From Sambucus nigra (taxonomy: Eukaryota; Streptophyta; Magnoliopsida; Dipsacales; Adoxaceae), in contig OX422207.1 in the NCBI GenBank assembly GCA_949130495.1, positions 712,724,456 through 712,788,455 on the forward strand: a stretch of DNA of 64,000 bases. The letters are read 5' to 3'. Below, in pieces: positions 22,601-31,938 of the stretch. A model generated the notes under the pieces. It saw only the letters and a program-made list of their open reading frames with translations. It was not told the origin of the DNA and made no database searches. Positions within the stretch are counted from its first letter, which is position 1, and each line of letters begins with the position of its first letter. The position numbers and the translations under genes were made by a program.

Positions 22601-24739
22601 TCTAGAGTTAGCATGAATCATGCATAATGATTGATATTCTCTCTTACCACCAAAAAATTAAAAAAGATAGTCTTGTGATTTGATTTTCCAACATGAATGG
22701 GTTTTAGCGTTAACTGTTCATGCGTCTCACTAATGCTCGGGATTCTCCACGAATTGAATACTTTTGGTAATTTCAGGATTCACTTGATGATTTAACTACT
22801 AGTTGGATATTTTGTGATTTGGAAATACAGTCAATGATTTAATTCTAGACATTCAAAGTGAAGCACAGCTACATAAGATTGATTAAACAAGGGCTATTAA
22901 AAATATTCAATGCATCCTTAATAACAAGCTTGGCCGCTTAACTAGTATGAGAAAATCTTTAGAAAATTAGTTAGCATGAACTTAGGTATCATGATCTTGC
23001 ATGTTTTCATATAAGCATCATGATCTCGCATGTGAATTTTAGATTGCAAGATTTTGTCCTTCATAAGTTAAAGCATCATGATCTATTTTGCCAGTGCTTT
23101 GCCAACATCATCATCAATTAAATTAGGGTCTCTCTCTCCTCTCTCTATATCTTAGCTAATTAGGGTAGACCTTCACACAGCTACAACTGATCTGCCACTC
23201 AATATTGAAACAATTAGACGCCTCTTATTGCTATATGTATGGTTTTAATTATTTAAAATTTCTTTATCAATTTCAGGTTTATCAGAAGTTCATTGAAACA
23301 CATGGATTTTTTTTTCTTATTTTAAGTCTCTAATTTTGATTGTTCATTTAATTGTAAATTAAAAAAATTGGATCAATTACAAAAAAGTCCCTCAAACATT
23401 TATTAATACACATTTAGTTCAACCCTTTTTATTTTATTCCAAAAAGTCCCTCAAACACCCATTTAACCAATATTCTCTTATTTTTAAAGGTCCGCACTAG
23501 CGGCACTCCAGCTCCCCCCCCCAGTATCGGGCATATCTAGGGACCTCAGTTACTTGCGGACGTTGCCTTGTATGTAGTCATCATTGGAATGACTTTCAGG
23601 CAACATTTGGACAACGTTTTCGTTCTGCCCTGGAAACGGTCGACCGACGTTTTTCGTCTGGGCACGGGGGTCCCAGTCCCGAACCCGTCGGCTGTCGGTG
23701 GACTGCTCGAGCTGCTTCCGCGGCGAGAGCGGGTCGCCGCGTGCCGGCCGGGGGACCCCCCCACTGCTGGAGCTCCGGCGATCCTCATTGGAGCTCCTTT
23801 TTGGAACAAAATAAAAAGGCTTGGACTAAATATGTATTAAAGAATGTTCGAGGGACTATTTGGTATATGCCTCATTAAAATTTTGATTTTTTTACCATTT
23901 ATAGCTTTTCAAATTGCAAACTGATTTTTGACCCTTAACTACATCCAATTACAGATTTTGATCTAATTGTAAATATTATTTTTGACTTACATTCTTTACT
24001 TTAATTGCAACATGATTTCGATCTGCATTTTTTTAGAGTTTGAACAATGAATGCCTATTATTGCCCCCCCCCCCCCCCCCCCCCCCCCCTCCCTTAAGAT
24101 TAAATCCTGGTTTCATCCCTATGTAAGAAAAAAATTCCATTGAAATTTTTCCACCCCGTGCTATGAAAACATGCTCAATCTAAGTTTTCTTCCAATTTCC
24201 TCATGGTGCATCTTACTTTTCAGATTTGTTGTGTTAGCATTGTTAGTAAAATATCTGTATACCAACAAGCACATGCATATACATATTACTTACTATTCCT
24301 ATATAGCATGGAGACTATTGATTATTATCATACATGATTTATAGATTTCAGCCGTGCCTATATGAATTTACATTCATTGGTATTTGTTTCGAATCTACTT
24401 TTGTATGTAGAAAGGTTTTTCATATACTGGTTAAATCACCTTCCAATATATAGAGAACAAGTACTCTTGCTTTTATTATCTTATGTTTTCTCTCTTTTTT
24501 TTATTGTATTGAAGAGAATTGTGTGGACCGTGACTGCTTTGGTGACGGTGATCAATGGGTTTGTTTTGCTGGATCTATTCATGTCCGAAGTTAATGGATT
24601 GCTTTCTGGTCTTTTTATCTGTGCTGGCGCCGCTGCATATGTGGGATTTCTTTTATATCTCATCTCAAGTGGGGGTGGCCTCTCTGCGGCTTGGTTCAGC
24701 AATCTAAGCTCAAAGGTTCTTTCGTATAGAGCGGTTTGA
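9382..24739 (+). CDS. NRAMP: NRAMP divalent-metal transporter, exons 1b-2-3-4
   Basis: A four-exon gene: 9382-9962, 10765-10901, 10999-11651 and 24515-24739, all with GT/AG introns. The exons sum to 1596 nt (531 residues), close to plant NRAMP2/3/4 (about 510-530). The family moves Mn, Fe and other divalent metals with protons across plasma, Golgi or vacuolar membranes. Seen: acidic N-terminus with QEADRLL (residues 26-32), TM1 DPGN at 87-90, the TM4 region [24 protein letters not shown] in exon 2, TM6 ITPHN at 262-266, the conserved transport signature [18 protein letters not shown] followed by FIMGGF, and a last hydrophobic exon. The TM6 motif is normally MPH; here codon 263 is ACA (Thr). 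The start is ATG at 9382 in the context AACAACAATG; a TTG 18 bases upstream in frame is not a likely start. The C-terminal tail after the last TM (LSYRAV) is short. Subcellular site and substrate are inferred only. Confidence 0.9.
10436..10452. repeat. Poly(C) tract of 17 followed by CA repeat
   Basis: Seventeen C residues inside NRAMP intron 1 (9963-10764) lead into a short CA-rich repeat. The rest of this 802-bp intron is AT-rich with nothing else recognised. Confidence 0.9.
10765..10901 (+). CDS. NRAMP: NRAMP exon 2
   Basis: It is preceded by acceptor TTGAACAG and followed by donor GTAAAA. It encodes [10 protein letters not shown] through SSKELLT and one base of the next glycine codon (TM5 region). 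Phase in is 2 and phase out is 1, compatible with both first exons. Confidence 0.9.
10999..11651 (+). CDS. NRAMP: NRAMP exon 3
   Basis: It follows acceptor TTTTTGCAG and ends AAG before donor GTAAGG, on a codon boundary. It encodes the core from TM6 (GCVITPHN) to RVGTTLK, including the transport signature at about 11331-11409 ([18 protein letters not shown]). No stop or frameshift is seen. Confidence 0.92.
12118..12421. mobile_element. MITE with 16-bp TIRs, 304 bp
   Basis: It begins CTAAGGCTGCAAACGA and ends TCGTTTGCAGCCCTAG; in reverse complement the end differs from the start by one base. The inside is built of inverted GAGCTCGAG-type blocks typical of a common plant MITE family. The flanks GATACCT (left) and GTACCTC (right) look like an eroded target duplication but do not align cleanly. 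Confidence 0.8.
12535..12770 (-). pseudogene. Degenerate LINE C-terminal zinc-binding region
   Basis: On the minus strand about 12760-12670 reads CVLC then [11 protein letters not shown], resembling the cysteine-histidine region found after the reverse transcriptase of plant L1-type LINEs (zf-RVT). In another frame it continues with [20 protein letters not shown] and [14 protein letters not shown]. At least one stop and one frameshift are present. Assignment is by motif only. Confidence 0.45.
13080..13880 (-). repeat. LTR-like remnant, probably Ty1/copia on the minus strand
   Basis: Layout resembles 61127-61900: a moderately conserved block, then a cluster of TTCGAACGA palindromes and half-sites (13622-13850) spaced by short text. 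No primer site or LTR border could be fixed. The identity is inferred from layout. Confidence 0.35.
14137..14175. repeat. Poly(C) tract of 39
   Basis: Thirty-nine consecutive C residues are followed by A-rich sequence. This is the longest homopolymer in the window. It creates artefactual polyproline and polyglycine frames. Confidence 0.95.
14630..14745 (-). pseudogene. LINE reverse transcriptase fragment (RTE-like)
   Basis: The minus strand reads [19 protein letters not shown], the catalytic palm box of RTE-type LINE reverse transcriptases (usually [11 protein letters not shown]; here GDD). It is followed by [14 protein letters not shown]. Only this short piece is recognisable. It lies downstream, in the minus-strand sense, of the endonuclease piece at 17950-18330, as expected for one broken LINE. 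Confidence 0.7.
15629..15674. repeat. TA microsatellite, left flank of a MITE
   Basis: About 46 bases of alternating TA end directly at the MITE. The same repeat resumes on its other side at 15868-15893. Confidence 0.95.
15675..15867. mobile_element. Foldback MITE with perfect 66-bp arms
   Basis: The left arm 15675-15740 starts GGGAGAGGTTCACAAGTGG; the right arm 15802-15867 is its exact reverse complement over 66 bases by eye. The 61-base loop contains GGTCTGCGCCAGCGGCACC. It is embedded in a TA repeat, so a TA target duplication (Tc1/mariner-like insertion) is likely but cannot be proved. Perfect arms suggest recent origin or gene conversion. Confidence 0.88.
16654..16696. repeat. TA microsatellite
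   Basis: About 43 bases of alternating TA. It lies just before a stretch (16697-16840) with TTGGGCC/GGACC-type inverted words that may be another eroded short element. Confidence 0.9.
16845..17560. other. Purine-biased unclassified block in intron 3
   Basis: It opens with a 28-base direct duplication (TACTCTCTTCAACCTTCCAA at about 16851 and 16883) and then is G-rich on the + strand, unlike its surroundings. The minus strand has a 70-codon open stretch (16859-17071) without a recognisable domain. It could be a captured gene 5' end or the interior of an old transposon; I assign no function. Confidence 0.35.
17950..18340 (-). pseudogene. LINE endonuclease domain fragment (RTE-like)
   Basis: On the minus strand from about 18330: [20 protein letters not shown], then [12 protein letters not shown], then [28 protein letters not shown] and [16 protein letters not shown]. 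These are the successive landmarks of the exonuclease-endonuclease-phosphatase domain of plant RTE-type LINEs, including the GD.NGH catalytic box (one residue missing here). Frame changes and stops break it. It cannot encode an active enzyme. Confidence 0.8.
18650..18755. repeat. Two-copy tandem duplication, unit about 53 bp
   Basis: CCTCATTTTTATATGGAGAC and CTTCCCATTTGATT recur as CCTCATTTTTATCCGGAGAC and CTTCCCATTTGATT immediately downstream. Confidence 0.75.
18860..19450. mobile_element. Imperfect foldback element with arms of about 280 bp
   Basis: The sequence at 18860-19150 recurs in inverted order at 19150-19450. Matching landmarks: ATAATAAAAG with TTTTATTATT; ATTATAGTTAGGATAGAA with TTCTATCCTAACTATAAT; AACTCATACATAGCT with AGCTATGTATGAGTT; CAATGCCTATAA with TTATAGGCATTG; TTGGATCCAA near the centre. 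The arms are perhaps 80-85% alike. No coding frame and no clear target duplication are seen. Confidence 0.8.
22280..22588. mobile_element. MITE with TAA target duplication (PIF/Harbinger-like), 309 bp
   Basis: It begins GGGGTCGTTTGTTTTT and ends AAAAAAACAAACGCAACC, flanked by TAA on both sides (22277-22279 and 22589-22591). The inside is a low-complexity play on TCAGATTCAGACT and its complement, so the whole can fold on itself. The TAA duplication suits PIF/Harbinger; the class is inferred. Confidence 0.78.
23376..23877. mobile_element. TIR element with a GC-rich insert
   Basis: Inverted arms of about 70 bp: left 23376-23448 (CAAAAAAGTCCCTCAAACAT, then TTTTTATTTTATTCCAAAAA) and right 23804-23877 (TTTTTGGAACAAAATAAAAA, then TGTTCGAGGGACTATTTGG). 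Between them lie GGTCCGCACTAGCGGCACTCC, in which the first 20 bases are the shared MITE core, a C run, and about 270 bases that are clearly more GC-rich than anything nearby. Confidence 0.75.
23546..23809 (-). other. GC-rich insert with an 88-codon open frame, possible captured gene fragment
   Basis: Inside the TIR element the sequence turns GC-rich and is open on both strands for about 88 codons. The minus frame reads [20 protein letters not shown] and later [14 protein letters not shown], a composition like a low-complexity segment of a plant protein. I do not recognise it. It could be captured coding sequence from elsewhere in the genome; a chance open frame in GC-rich DNA cannot be excluded. 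Confidence 0.4.
24064..24089. repeat. Poly(C) tract of 26
   Basis: Twenty-six consecutive C residues in NRAMP intron 3, about 430 bases before the last exon. Confidence 0.95.
24515..24739 (+). CDS. NRAMP: NRAMP exon 4 (last exon)
   Basis: It follows acceptor TATTGAAG and starts AGA ATT GTG TGG, in phase with exon 3. It encodes the last membrane segments ([20 protein letters not shown], then [20 protein letters not shown]) and ends with TGA after SYRAV. The landmarks match the C-terminal membrane region of plant NRAMPs, supporting the join across 12.9 kb. Confidence 0.85.
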   Translation, partial: RIVWTVTALVTVINGFVLLDLFMSEVNGLLSGLFICAGAAAYVGFLLYLISSGGGLSAAWFSNLSSKVLSYRAV

Positions 24740-25630
24740 GCTTACGTCCGTTTGAAGATTCTTCATAACATCATGGTACCCTCTCAGTGTAAAGATTCAT
24801 TGTAATATAGTTTCAAATAGAGGTAAGAGCAAGTATTTATTTATATGCTGTAACATTATCATATGATGTGAGTAGTCAAAGTGGTAATTTTTTTGTTACT
24901 TGGAGGGACTTTAAGCAATAGAAAACAAATAAATTTTGCATGCGTATTCATATCGTAAAAAGTTGTAAAAACTTTTTGTTCATTCTTTTTCTATATACAA
25001 CTGAAGATTTTAATATTTCGGCAGAAATGTGGTGAAAAAAAAAGTATTGCAGCATTGTATTATTGTGATTACTTTGTGTTTGTGGTCCTGAAAATATGTT
25101 TTGCACAGCTAGAACTTGTTTTAACGTGATTTAAACTAGTGTGGGTCATATTTACACCATTTCACAGAAAAAAAGGAAAGAAAAGAAATTGTGGTACGAA
25201 TTATGTGACATGATTTAGTCGCGCTACATTGCACCTGGAATTGTCATCCGTGGTTGTACATTGTAGTTTAGCTAGAAAGGTTCCAAACGCAAGTGAGATG
25301 CTAAAGTGTCCATCCAAACACGTTTACTATAGGCTGAAAATACGAGAACAAAAATCTCTTTTTTCTCCCTCTAAACAGAAGCTTTTCTAATAAAACAGTG
25401 AGAAAAATTGAAAAAAAATCTGAGAGGATAAACAAATTAAAAGTTGACGATAATTACTTTTAAAGCTACTCTTTCGTTTTTCCTCTCTTTAGTTTATTTG
25501 AAAACCCCATCCAAGATCTAAGATCATCTTCAACTCTACTTGTAGAATGGGTTCATTTACCCCTCTATCAAAATAGGTGAAACAATTTTTTTGGGACCAT
25601 ATATATATATATATATATATACACATTGAT
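24740..25630. other. NRAMP 3' flank
   Basis: The 3' UTR must begin here, but no polyadenylation site can be fixed. The stretch is AT-rich and ends with a short TA run (25600-25620) next to the copia LTR. No gene is seen. Confidence 0.6.
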
Positions 25631-26605
25631 TGTAGACAGATAATTTGAGCACAACGAATTTACGTTGTGTCCTTAAGATGATTGACTCCTCTATGGTGCC
25701 CAAAGTTGGGAGCAATCATTTCCTAGGATTGAACGTATTTTTTTATTCCTATGCAAGCAGTACTAGAGTCGACACATGAACCGGCAAAGGCAATGGTGTG
25801 AGCAAGAGTTGAGAAAATATGAGGAAAGAGAGAGAAATGCATGAATGAATTGAGTAATTATGGTAGTCCCAAGGCCATTTTATAGGCTTGTTCATGGCTA
25901 ATTGAACAATCAGAGTGTCTCTTCAGTGAAGACTTTTTATTGAACAGAACTTTTCAGCAAAGAAACCCTTCGAATAGACATGTCCTTTGGCCTTAATTTT
26001 CAATAATTTCTATTGAAATTGAAAAACCTAATAAAGTATAATTGGACCCATTTTTCAAATGGGCCAAATGGATTTTAATAACACTCAGACCCATTCGTAT
26101 TATGGGTTGGAAAAATTCGAACCAGAAACTTGAAAAGAATTTTGTCCAAAAAGTTAAATACTCAATGAGACCCAAGCCCAAGCTTAGACCTCATCCCGAC
26201 TGAGCCCAATCGATTCGAGATGGGCAGACGGCAGCCCACGTGTGGCCACAAACCCACATGTACCTAACTTCTCTCCCCTCCACAAAAGTGGGGTGCCCTG
26301 GGTCCAACCAAGGAGTGCCCATGTAGGTATATATTAACTCTTCACAATTCCCACATTCTTTCGATGTGGGATAAGGTGTTTTACACAAAGTTTCTTTTGT
26401 TTTATCAACTCAAGTGGGTGTCTTTAGACACAATTTTCTTATTATATACTTAATAGTTTTTGACATGTGAATATATCATGTTGTTCTCCTCGAATAAATG
26501 AACGTATTTATGTATAGTCCCGCTAAATTCAGAACGCGGGTCCCACTCGAATTTGGGCACAAAGTTGCCCAAAAACTATTTTAATAAACAATTTCCAACA
26601 ATCCC
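25631..26605 (-). repeat. 3' LTR of a Ty1/copia element, minus strand (about 975 bp)
   Basis: Read on the minus strand it starts TGTTGGAAATTGTTTATT at 26605, directly after a purine tract (ATGTGGGGGAT, 26616-26606), and ends TTATCTGTCTACA at 25631. These are normal TG/CA borders. The far end is set by the CA and is less certain than the start. Confidence 0.7.
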
Positions 26606-27352
26606 CCACATGAATGAAAAATTGGCTTTTCATATGCAAAGAAAATAAGACATTATTTTAAGTGCAGTTTAAAGAGAAACTACATTGGGATAAGTAATCA
26701 GAAACATTGAACTTCCCTTAATGTAAATCTATTGGGTTTAATTGGATAATCAGTGGAAAAGATGCTTTGAAATGTCAATTTTTTGTGTAAATCAAGACAA
26801 TTGAAGTCACACAGTTCCCTTTTAGACATAGTTAATCTTCACGTTTGTATTCGTTTTGACCTTGAACACCTCATGGATTCATGAGTGTTTTAGAGAATTC
26901 AACCTTCAAATTTGTTTACAAAAGCGATCGTTTCGTACTCACATATGTGATTGTATTAAGAGTATCTTATAATACCCCGATGGAATATATCAAGCTATAT
27001 AAATCATTAAAAGCATAACTTATCATGATTCTTACGACAAATGTACACCGTCTCATCATTGGAATGGCTAGGAGTAAAATATTTCCTTACCTCAGTGCTT
27101 ACTGAGTCACAGGTACAGTTCGATTGCCCTATGAACCTAGATCTTGGGATCCCAAGTAAACTAGATTAGGTTGCCACCATGATAACTCTTATTTAATTAA
27201 AAGTCTTTATGTCCATTCCCCTCGATGACCTTTCCACTTGCACTCTAATTAAATCTTTTGCAAGCGGATCTAGAATGTTATCTTTTGACTTGACATAGTC
27301 AATGGAAATAACTTGAGAGCAACTGTCTTACAGTGTATGCATGATTATGAAA
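26606..27352 (-). pseudogene. Ty1/copia RNase H end and 3' untranslated region
   Basis: Minus strand 27345-27195 reads TVRQLLSS, a one-base frame change, then VISIDYVKSKDNILDPLAKD and ERSSRGMDIK. This is the C-terminal end of copia RNase H (family pattern SIDYVKSKDNIADPLTKGL...SSRGM). The remainder down to the purine tract at 26616 is the usual non-coding tail. The element is cut off at about 27350, so everything upstream in it is missing. Confidence 0.78.
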
Positions 27353-29513
27353 TTAAGTGAGAGCGTGTGAAGGAAGCATACGGATAGTTCGGTTCTCTTG
27401 ATTTATCCCCAGTGGAGTTGCCACTGTGGTGTTATGGGCCCCGAACTGGGACTCGGAGGGAGCGGGACCGTTGCACTGTTTCGGCAACACTACTTGGTTA
27501 CTTTGATCCCTAAGGGTACATTGGTATGCTTGTCTCCCAGTCTGCCAATTCCCACTAAGGCCGGGTTTCACTGGTGAATGATTGACCCTAGACGCCATAT
27601 CCAGTTTTTGTTACACGTCACGGGTTCAGGTTTGAGCCTAAATGTATTTCACGCGGGGGGATGTCGTTTGTTCAGAGTCGCCAGTTTGTTTTATATAAAA
27701 ACAAAAAAAGGTTCGGATTAGCTAATCCTTAGGTAAGTTTAGATCTTCGATTGGTCAAGAGATTCTTTTTACGGGGTTCGGGAATTGGGTTACGAGTGGG
27801 GAAGGTGTCAGGCACCCCACTTGTTCTTTATACTTCCTTAGTTATAACTTATTATCGCTCTTAGCATTACATGACTACTTTTTAGTTTATTTTTAAACAT
27901 GATTAGAGACCTTAATTTGAGAATCCCTTACAATAGGAATATATGCTTAGGTATAAAATGGGGTGAGTGAGAGGTGTAGGAACGTCACTAAATTGGCGTG
28001 GGTACACAAGAGTGCTTGTGTATATGACTCTGTACTCGTATAATAAGTGGTCGTTAGTATGTATGTAAGTGTGCGAGAAATTCTAACTTGGGTAACGGGT
28101 GGCCGTCAATGTATATAGGGATGCGAGGAAGCTCGACTTGGGTAACTGGTGGTCGTTAAGGTATCTGTAAATGTTCATGAGAAGTCGCGACTTTGAGATA
28201 TTCTGATATCTCGTTTGAGGATAAAAGATGATAGGTGAGAGATAATAAATGGATGCATCTCTGTGGAGACACTATATCATGAGATATCTTGTCGAGGCTT
28301 ATGCTCACAAGATGGATTTGGTTGTACATGTATTCCAACGTGATGTGTGTGCAAGTGTAGGACTTATCTTAAGATGGGAAGAAGTTATCTGTAGGACAGA
28401 GGGTAACTTCGGTAAAGGTTCAGAATAGGAGTGGGCCCGAAGATAACGATATTGGCATATCATATTATGATCATTAAGTTATCACTAGGAGGGAGGTATA
28501 GTCCTTCGGGATAGCTTGGAGGTATAGAATGGAAGTTGTGTAAAAGATGTAATGTTTTACGGTTAAGAAACCAAGTAAAACACCACACCTTGGGGTTGGA
28601 GTGGGTAAGAAGCCAGCGACAGAGATCTATGTATCCCTTATCGACATAGATAAAATTCGGAAGGTGGTGCAGTCCTCGGGATGGTTTGAAGTAATGGAGA
28701 AAGTGGGATTGGAGTAGAAATGGAGGCATCCTTAAGAAATAATATGCCGAGAGACGTATTATGAGGCTTGAGATTCACAAGTTTAGTCAGGTATAGAGCC
28801 TACATATCCAAGGAGACTTGGGATCAAAGCCAACATAGTTCCAATAATCGAGACATATTTAGGGGTGTAGGTGATGGGATATCGGGTATAAAATATACAA
28901 CACTATGGTATTTATGAAACCTAGACCTTAATGTAGTATTTTCGGTATGTTGAAATGATATATTTATATGTTAATCAACGGTCGATACTTGATAAGTATT
29001 TGCAGGAAAACATATATCCGGGGATGCGGCCATTGAGATGGGATTTGTTCTCTTAAAGAAGCAGTGAGATTAGTCCGATTTAGACTTTGGTTTTACAAAG
29101 TTTCGAATTCACTCGGCTCATTGACACTTTCCTGAGAACGGTTTTGAAAAGTATGTTTTCATGTTGTGCATTTATTTGTGCCATTTGATTGGCATTTATT
29201 TAACATATGAGTATATCATTTCAATTTAATAGTAAATATGTTGGGTTAAAAACCAGTCTTTAAATATAAATGATGTAAAGTGCATACCCGGTCCCCTAAA
29301 TAGCGGCCATGTTAAATGAGATAAAAAGATATGGACAGTAATATATATGGGGTGTTTGACCCAAAATTTATGCAGAGTTTCTTTACACTTGTAGGGTGAG
29401 CCGATTTTTTTTCCAGGGGAGTGTCCCCTTTTAAGGTGATCTGTTCGGAAGAGCTCCATTTGGAAGCTCTAATTTTCTCGGGATGCGTACAGAGATTTGC
29501 CTCTGTTTTTCGG

Positions 29514-29622
29514 AGGAAGTGAATTTTCAGAAGTACGAACTTCACTAAGGGGAAGCAAATTTCAAAAGTATGAACTTCACTCGGGGGAAGAGACTTTTTT
29601 GAAGTACGAACTTCACTCAGGA
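29514..29622. repeat. Three-copy tandem repeat
   Basis: The unit GAAGTACGAACTTCACT(C/A)(A/G)GG(G/A) occurs three times at spacings of about 40-46 bases. GAAGTACGAACTTC is itself nearly palindromic. Confidence 0.75.
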
Positions 29623-29860
29623 ATTTTTAGAACGATCTCGAGTATCTTGGGCGCTCAGGATTGAAGAAAAATAGGAAATAGAATCAATGTTGGGTTTTGG
29701 GGTTCTTTTCAAGGTTGTCAATCGGCCTCCTTTGGCCGCTTGGTCAAAGGATCCCTTTAACCATTTGGTTAAAGGGATGCCACATGTATAGTGGATAGGG
29801 GTGGGGGGACATGTGTAGGGCCATGGGTAAGATTGCATAGATTCTGCAATCATTACTCCT

Positions 29861-29877
29861 GGGGGGGGGGGGGGGGG
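29861..29877. repeat. Poly(G) tract of 17
   Basis: Seventeen consecutive G residues between copies of the GGTTAAAGG motif. Confidence 0.9.
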
Positions 29878-30750
29878 TAGGGGGTTAACCATTCGATCAA
29901 AGGAAGATGACCGTTCGATTAAAGGTCATGTTAACCGTTCGGTTAAAGGGACCTACGAATATTTTTTGGGTCTTTTGTAGTTTCTAGTATTTCCACTTTC
30001 CCCCTCGAAGTTCTATCCTTACGGTTTTGACCTTCTTTGTTTTCTTTTTAGTGCTTTCTCACTTTGGCCCTTGGTATTTTCCTTGAGTGTAGGTTGAGGG
30101 TTTTCGACCAAATGTAACAAATGTTCCACACCTCGATTGTAAATCAGGGTGTCAATATAGGCGGTCGACTAAGAGGGTGGACGTGCGAAAACTCTTTGTA
30201 GAGATTGAAATGGTTAAAAATAGGGTTTCCCATCTTTATAATGGGTGTGGATATAGTGTAAGAGGGGGAAAACTTTGGGAGATGGGGGAGAATGGAATTT
30301 TTGGGAATTTCCTAGATAGTTTACCGTGTCATTTGACCGTTAGTTAAGGAAGCTTGGAAATTTAACCATAATGTTAAATGTCTCAGAGCTCGAAACGTAT
30401 AGATGTAGGATACTTTATGTAGTCTTCTCACTTCTCCTAAATGCTATCTTATTTTCTCTCATTGCTCTCTTTGTTTTGAAAATACTGCACCTGCTTGCAC
30501 ATTTCTTCTTGGTTTATTCTGATTTTCTTTGCATAATGGACCCTTTGGAGCCTATTATGGTAAATGATGACGAGATTTAAGCCCTAGACTTGAATAAAGT
30601 AGAGGATGGGGCCATGGGTGGTGGTGTTGGGCCGAAGGTACATGTTGGGCTAGCGAACACGGAGCCTTGGCCAACAGTGTTTGTTCTAGGTTCCACGTGG
30701 CACCAGAGTGTGGCCCCTCATAATGATTATTGGAAGGGGATATCCTGGCA

Positions 30751-30758
30751 AGGGGGGC
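30751..30758 (+). other. Polypurine tract
   Basis: AGGGGGGC directly precedes the LTR start TGTAACATCCCG. It implies the DNA to the left is, or was, the internal region of this element. Confidence 0.65.
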
Positions 30759-31861
30759 TGTAACATCCCGTATTTTTGAGCTTTTAGAATTTAATTAATT
30801 AGTTTTTTTTAATTAAACGTGTGCAGTAATTTAATTGAAATAAAATATTATGCGGTTATTAATTATTAATCGTGAGATAGATTATGATTAATACTTATGG
30901 AATAAATGTTTACTAAGCGTGTATTAAATAACAAGTGATAATTATTATACATCGTAGGGAGTAATATCGACATGACTATGTTATACATCAATCGAGAGTC
31001 GTGTGTAGGCTATGTTAAGGTCGAGATAGGAATTTTGTGTAGAGTGGCTCGAATGGTGATTTCGAGGTCACGGTTGATTTCAAATGGGCCGAAAAAGGCG
31101 GACTGGAGTACACGAGTATATTAATTGGGTCCCGAGGCATTTTTAGACCAACCCGACACCACGTAAGAGCGTTTTTGTCATTTGGGAGTCTAGGGTTAGA
31201 AAAACTCCGAATTTCATAGTTAATTATCAGCCTCTTAGGTGTAGAGGCTAGGGTTACAAACTTGGGAGAGAAAAGAGGCCATAAGAGAGAGTGGAAGAAG
31301 AGTCCTTAAGCCTATCTACATCGTTTTTCACCACCGAAGTCGCCGAAATCAAGATCAGAGCAAGGAAAAGACATCTCCATTATCTACCAACGAAAATCAA
31401 GCCACCTTCATAAGAGGCAAGTCATTAAACTTGCATATTCTTGAATAGTTATAATATCCATTGTAGATTAGATATAATCTATCATGAACACATGATTGTG
31501 AGGAAATATAATGGGTTTGATTTATGTTAGCAATTGGGATTCATACTAGAGACTTGATTTCTGAGCTTTAATATACGAAATTTGACTTTTGGGATTTTAT
31601 AGGGGATTAAATTCTGGTTTTTATGAAGAATATGCATGAAAAGTGAAACTAGGGTTTGCATTAATAAATCAATAACCTAATCTTGTTAAAACATGGATTT
31701 AGTGATGATTTAGTGATTGAAAATTTGTTAGAAACTTTCCATATACATATATTTGATGATGGGTTAATTTATATGGGAGTTTGGGTATGATCCATAGAGT
31801 TTGGGTTTGATATAAAGGGTAAAAACTCGTAACAGCAACGAAGAAGATGAATTGTCAGGTG

Positions 31862-31938
31862 CGAATCGATTCGGCTCCGGGACCGAATCGATTCGAGAGG
31901 AAGAATCGATTTGTACTCTATACCGAATCGATGGGGTG
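31862..31938. repeat. GAATCGATTC palindrome cluster in the LTR
   Basis: Four blocks built on AATCGATTC or its half (CGAATCGATTCGG, CCGAATCGATTCGAG, GAATCGATTTG, CCGAATCGATGG). They occupy the same relative position as the GATCGATC cluster in the first LTR. Confidence 0.85.

Larger units (their letters stand above)
11652..24514. other. NRAMP intron 3, 12.9 kb, packed with transposon debris
   Basis: The donor is GTAAGG at 11652 and the acceptor TATTGAAG at 24514; the codon phase matches on both sides and the protein continues with the expected RIVWTV segment. The interior holds DNA-transposon MITEs, minus-strand LINE pieces, an LTR-like remnant, a foldback element and two poly(C) tracts, listed separately. 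The stretches 11652-12117, 19450-22279 and 23881-24510 show only AT-rich sequence apart from the C tract at 24064. The rest of the gene is compact, with introns of 802 and 97 bp. Confidence 0.85.
27353..30749. other. Non-coding retroelement-like region with internal repeats
   Basis: No long frame. At 27678 AGAGTCGCCAGTTTG, then 27803 GGAAGGTGTCAGGCACCCCA; the latter type of box is common in plant LTRs or leaders (Ogre/Tat-like by memory) and recurs at 57769. At 28070-28165 GGGTAAC..GGTGGTCGTTA recurs. At 29514-29622 a 40-50 base unit (AGTACGAACTTCACT) appears three times. At 29705-29950 a TTGGTTAAAGG motif appears about six times in both orientations around a G17 tract. It ends at a purine tract. 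Probably the internal part of a non-autonomous LTR element. Confidence 0.45.

Noticed and set aside
27353..27598. 81-codon minus-strand frame
   Set aside because: No domain; it lies at the junction between a copia remnant and LTR-like DNA and overlaps no recognised gene.
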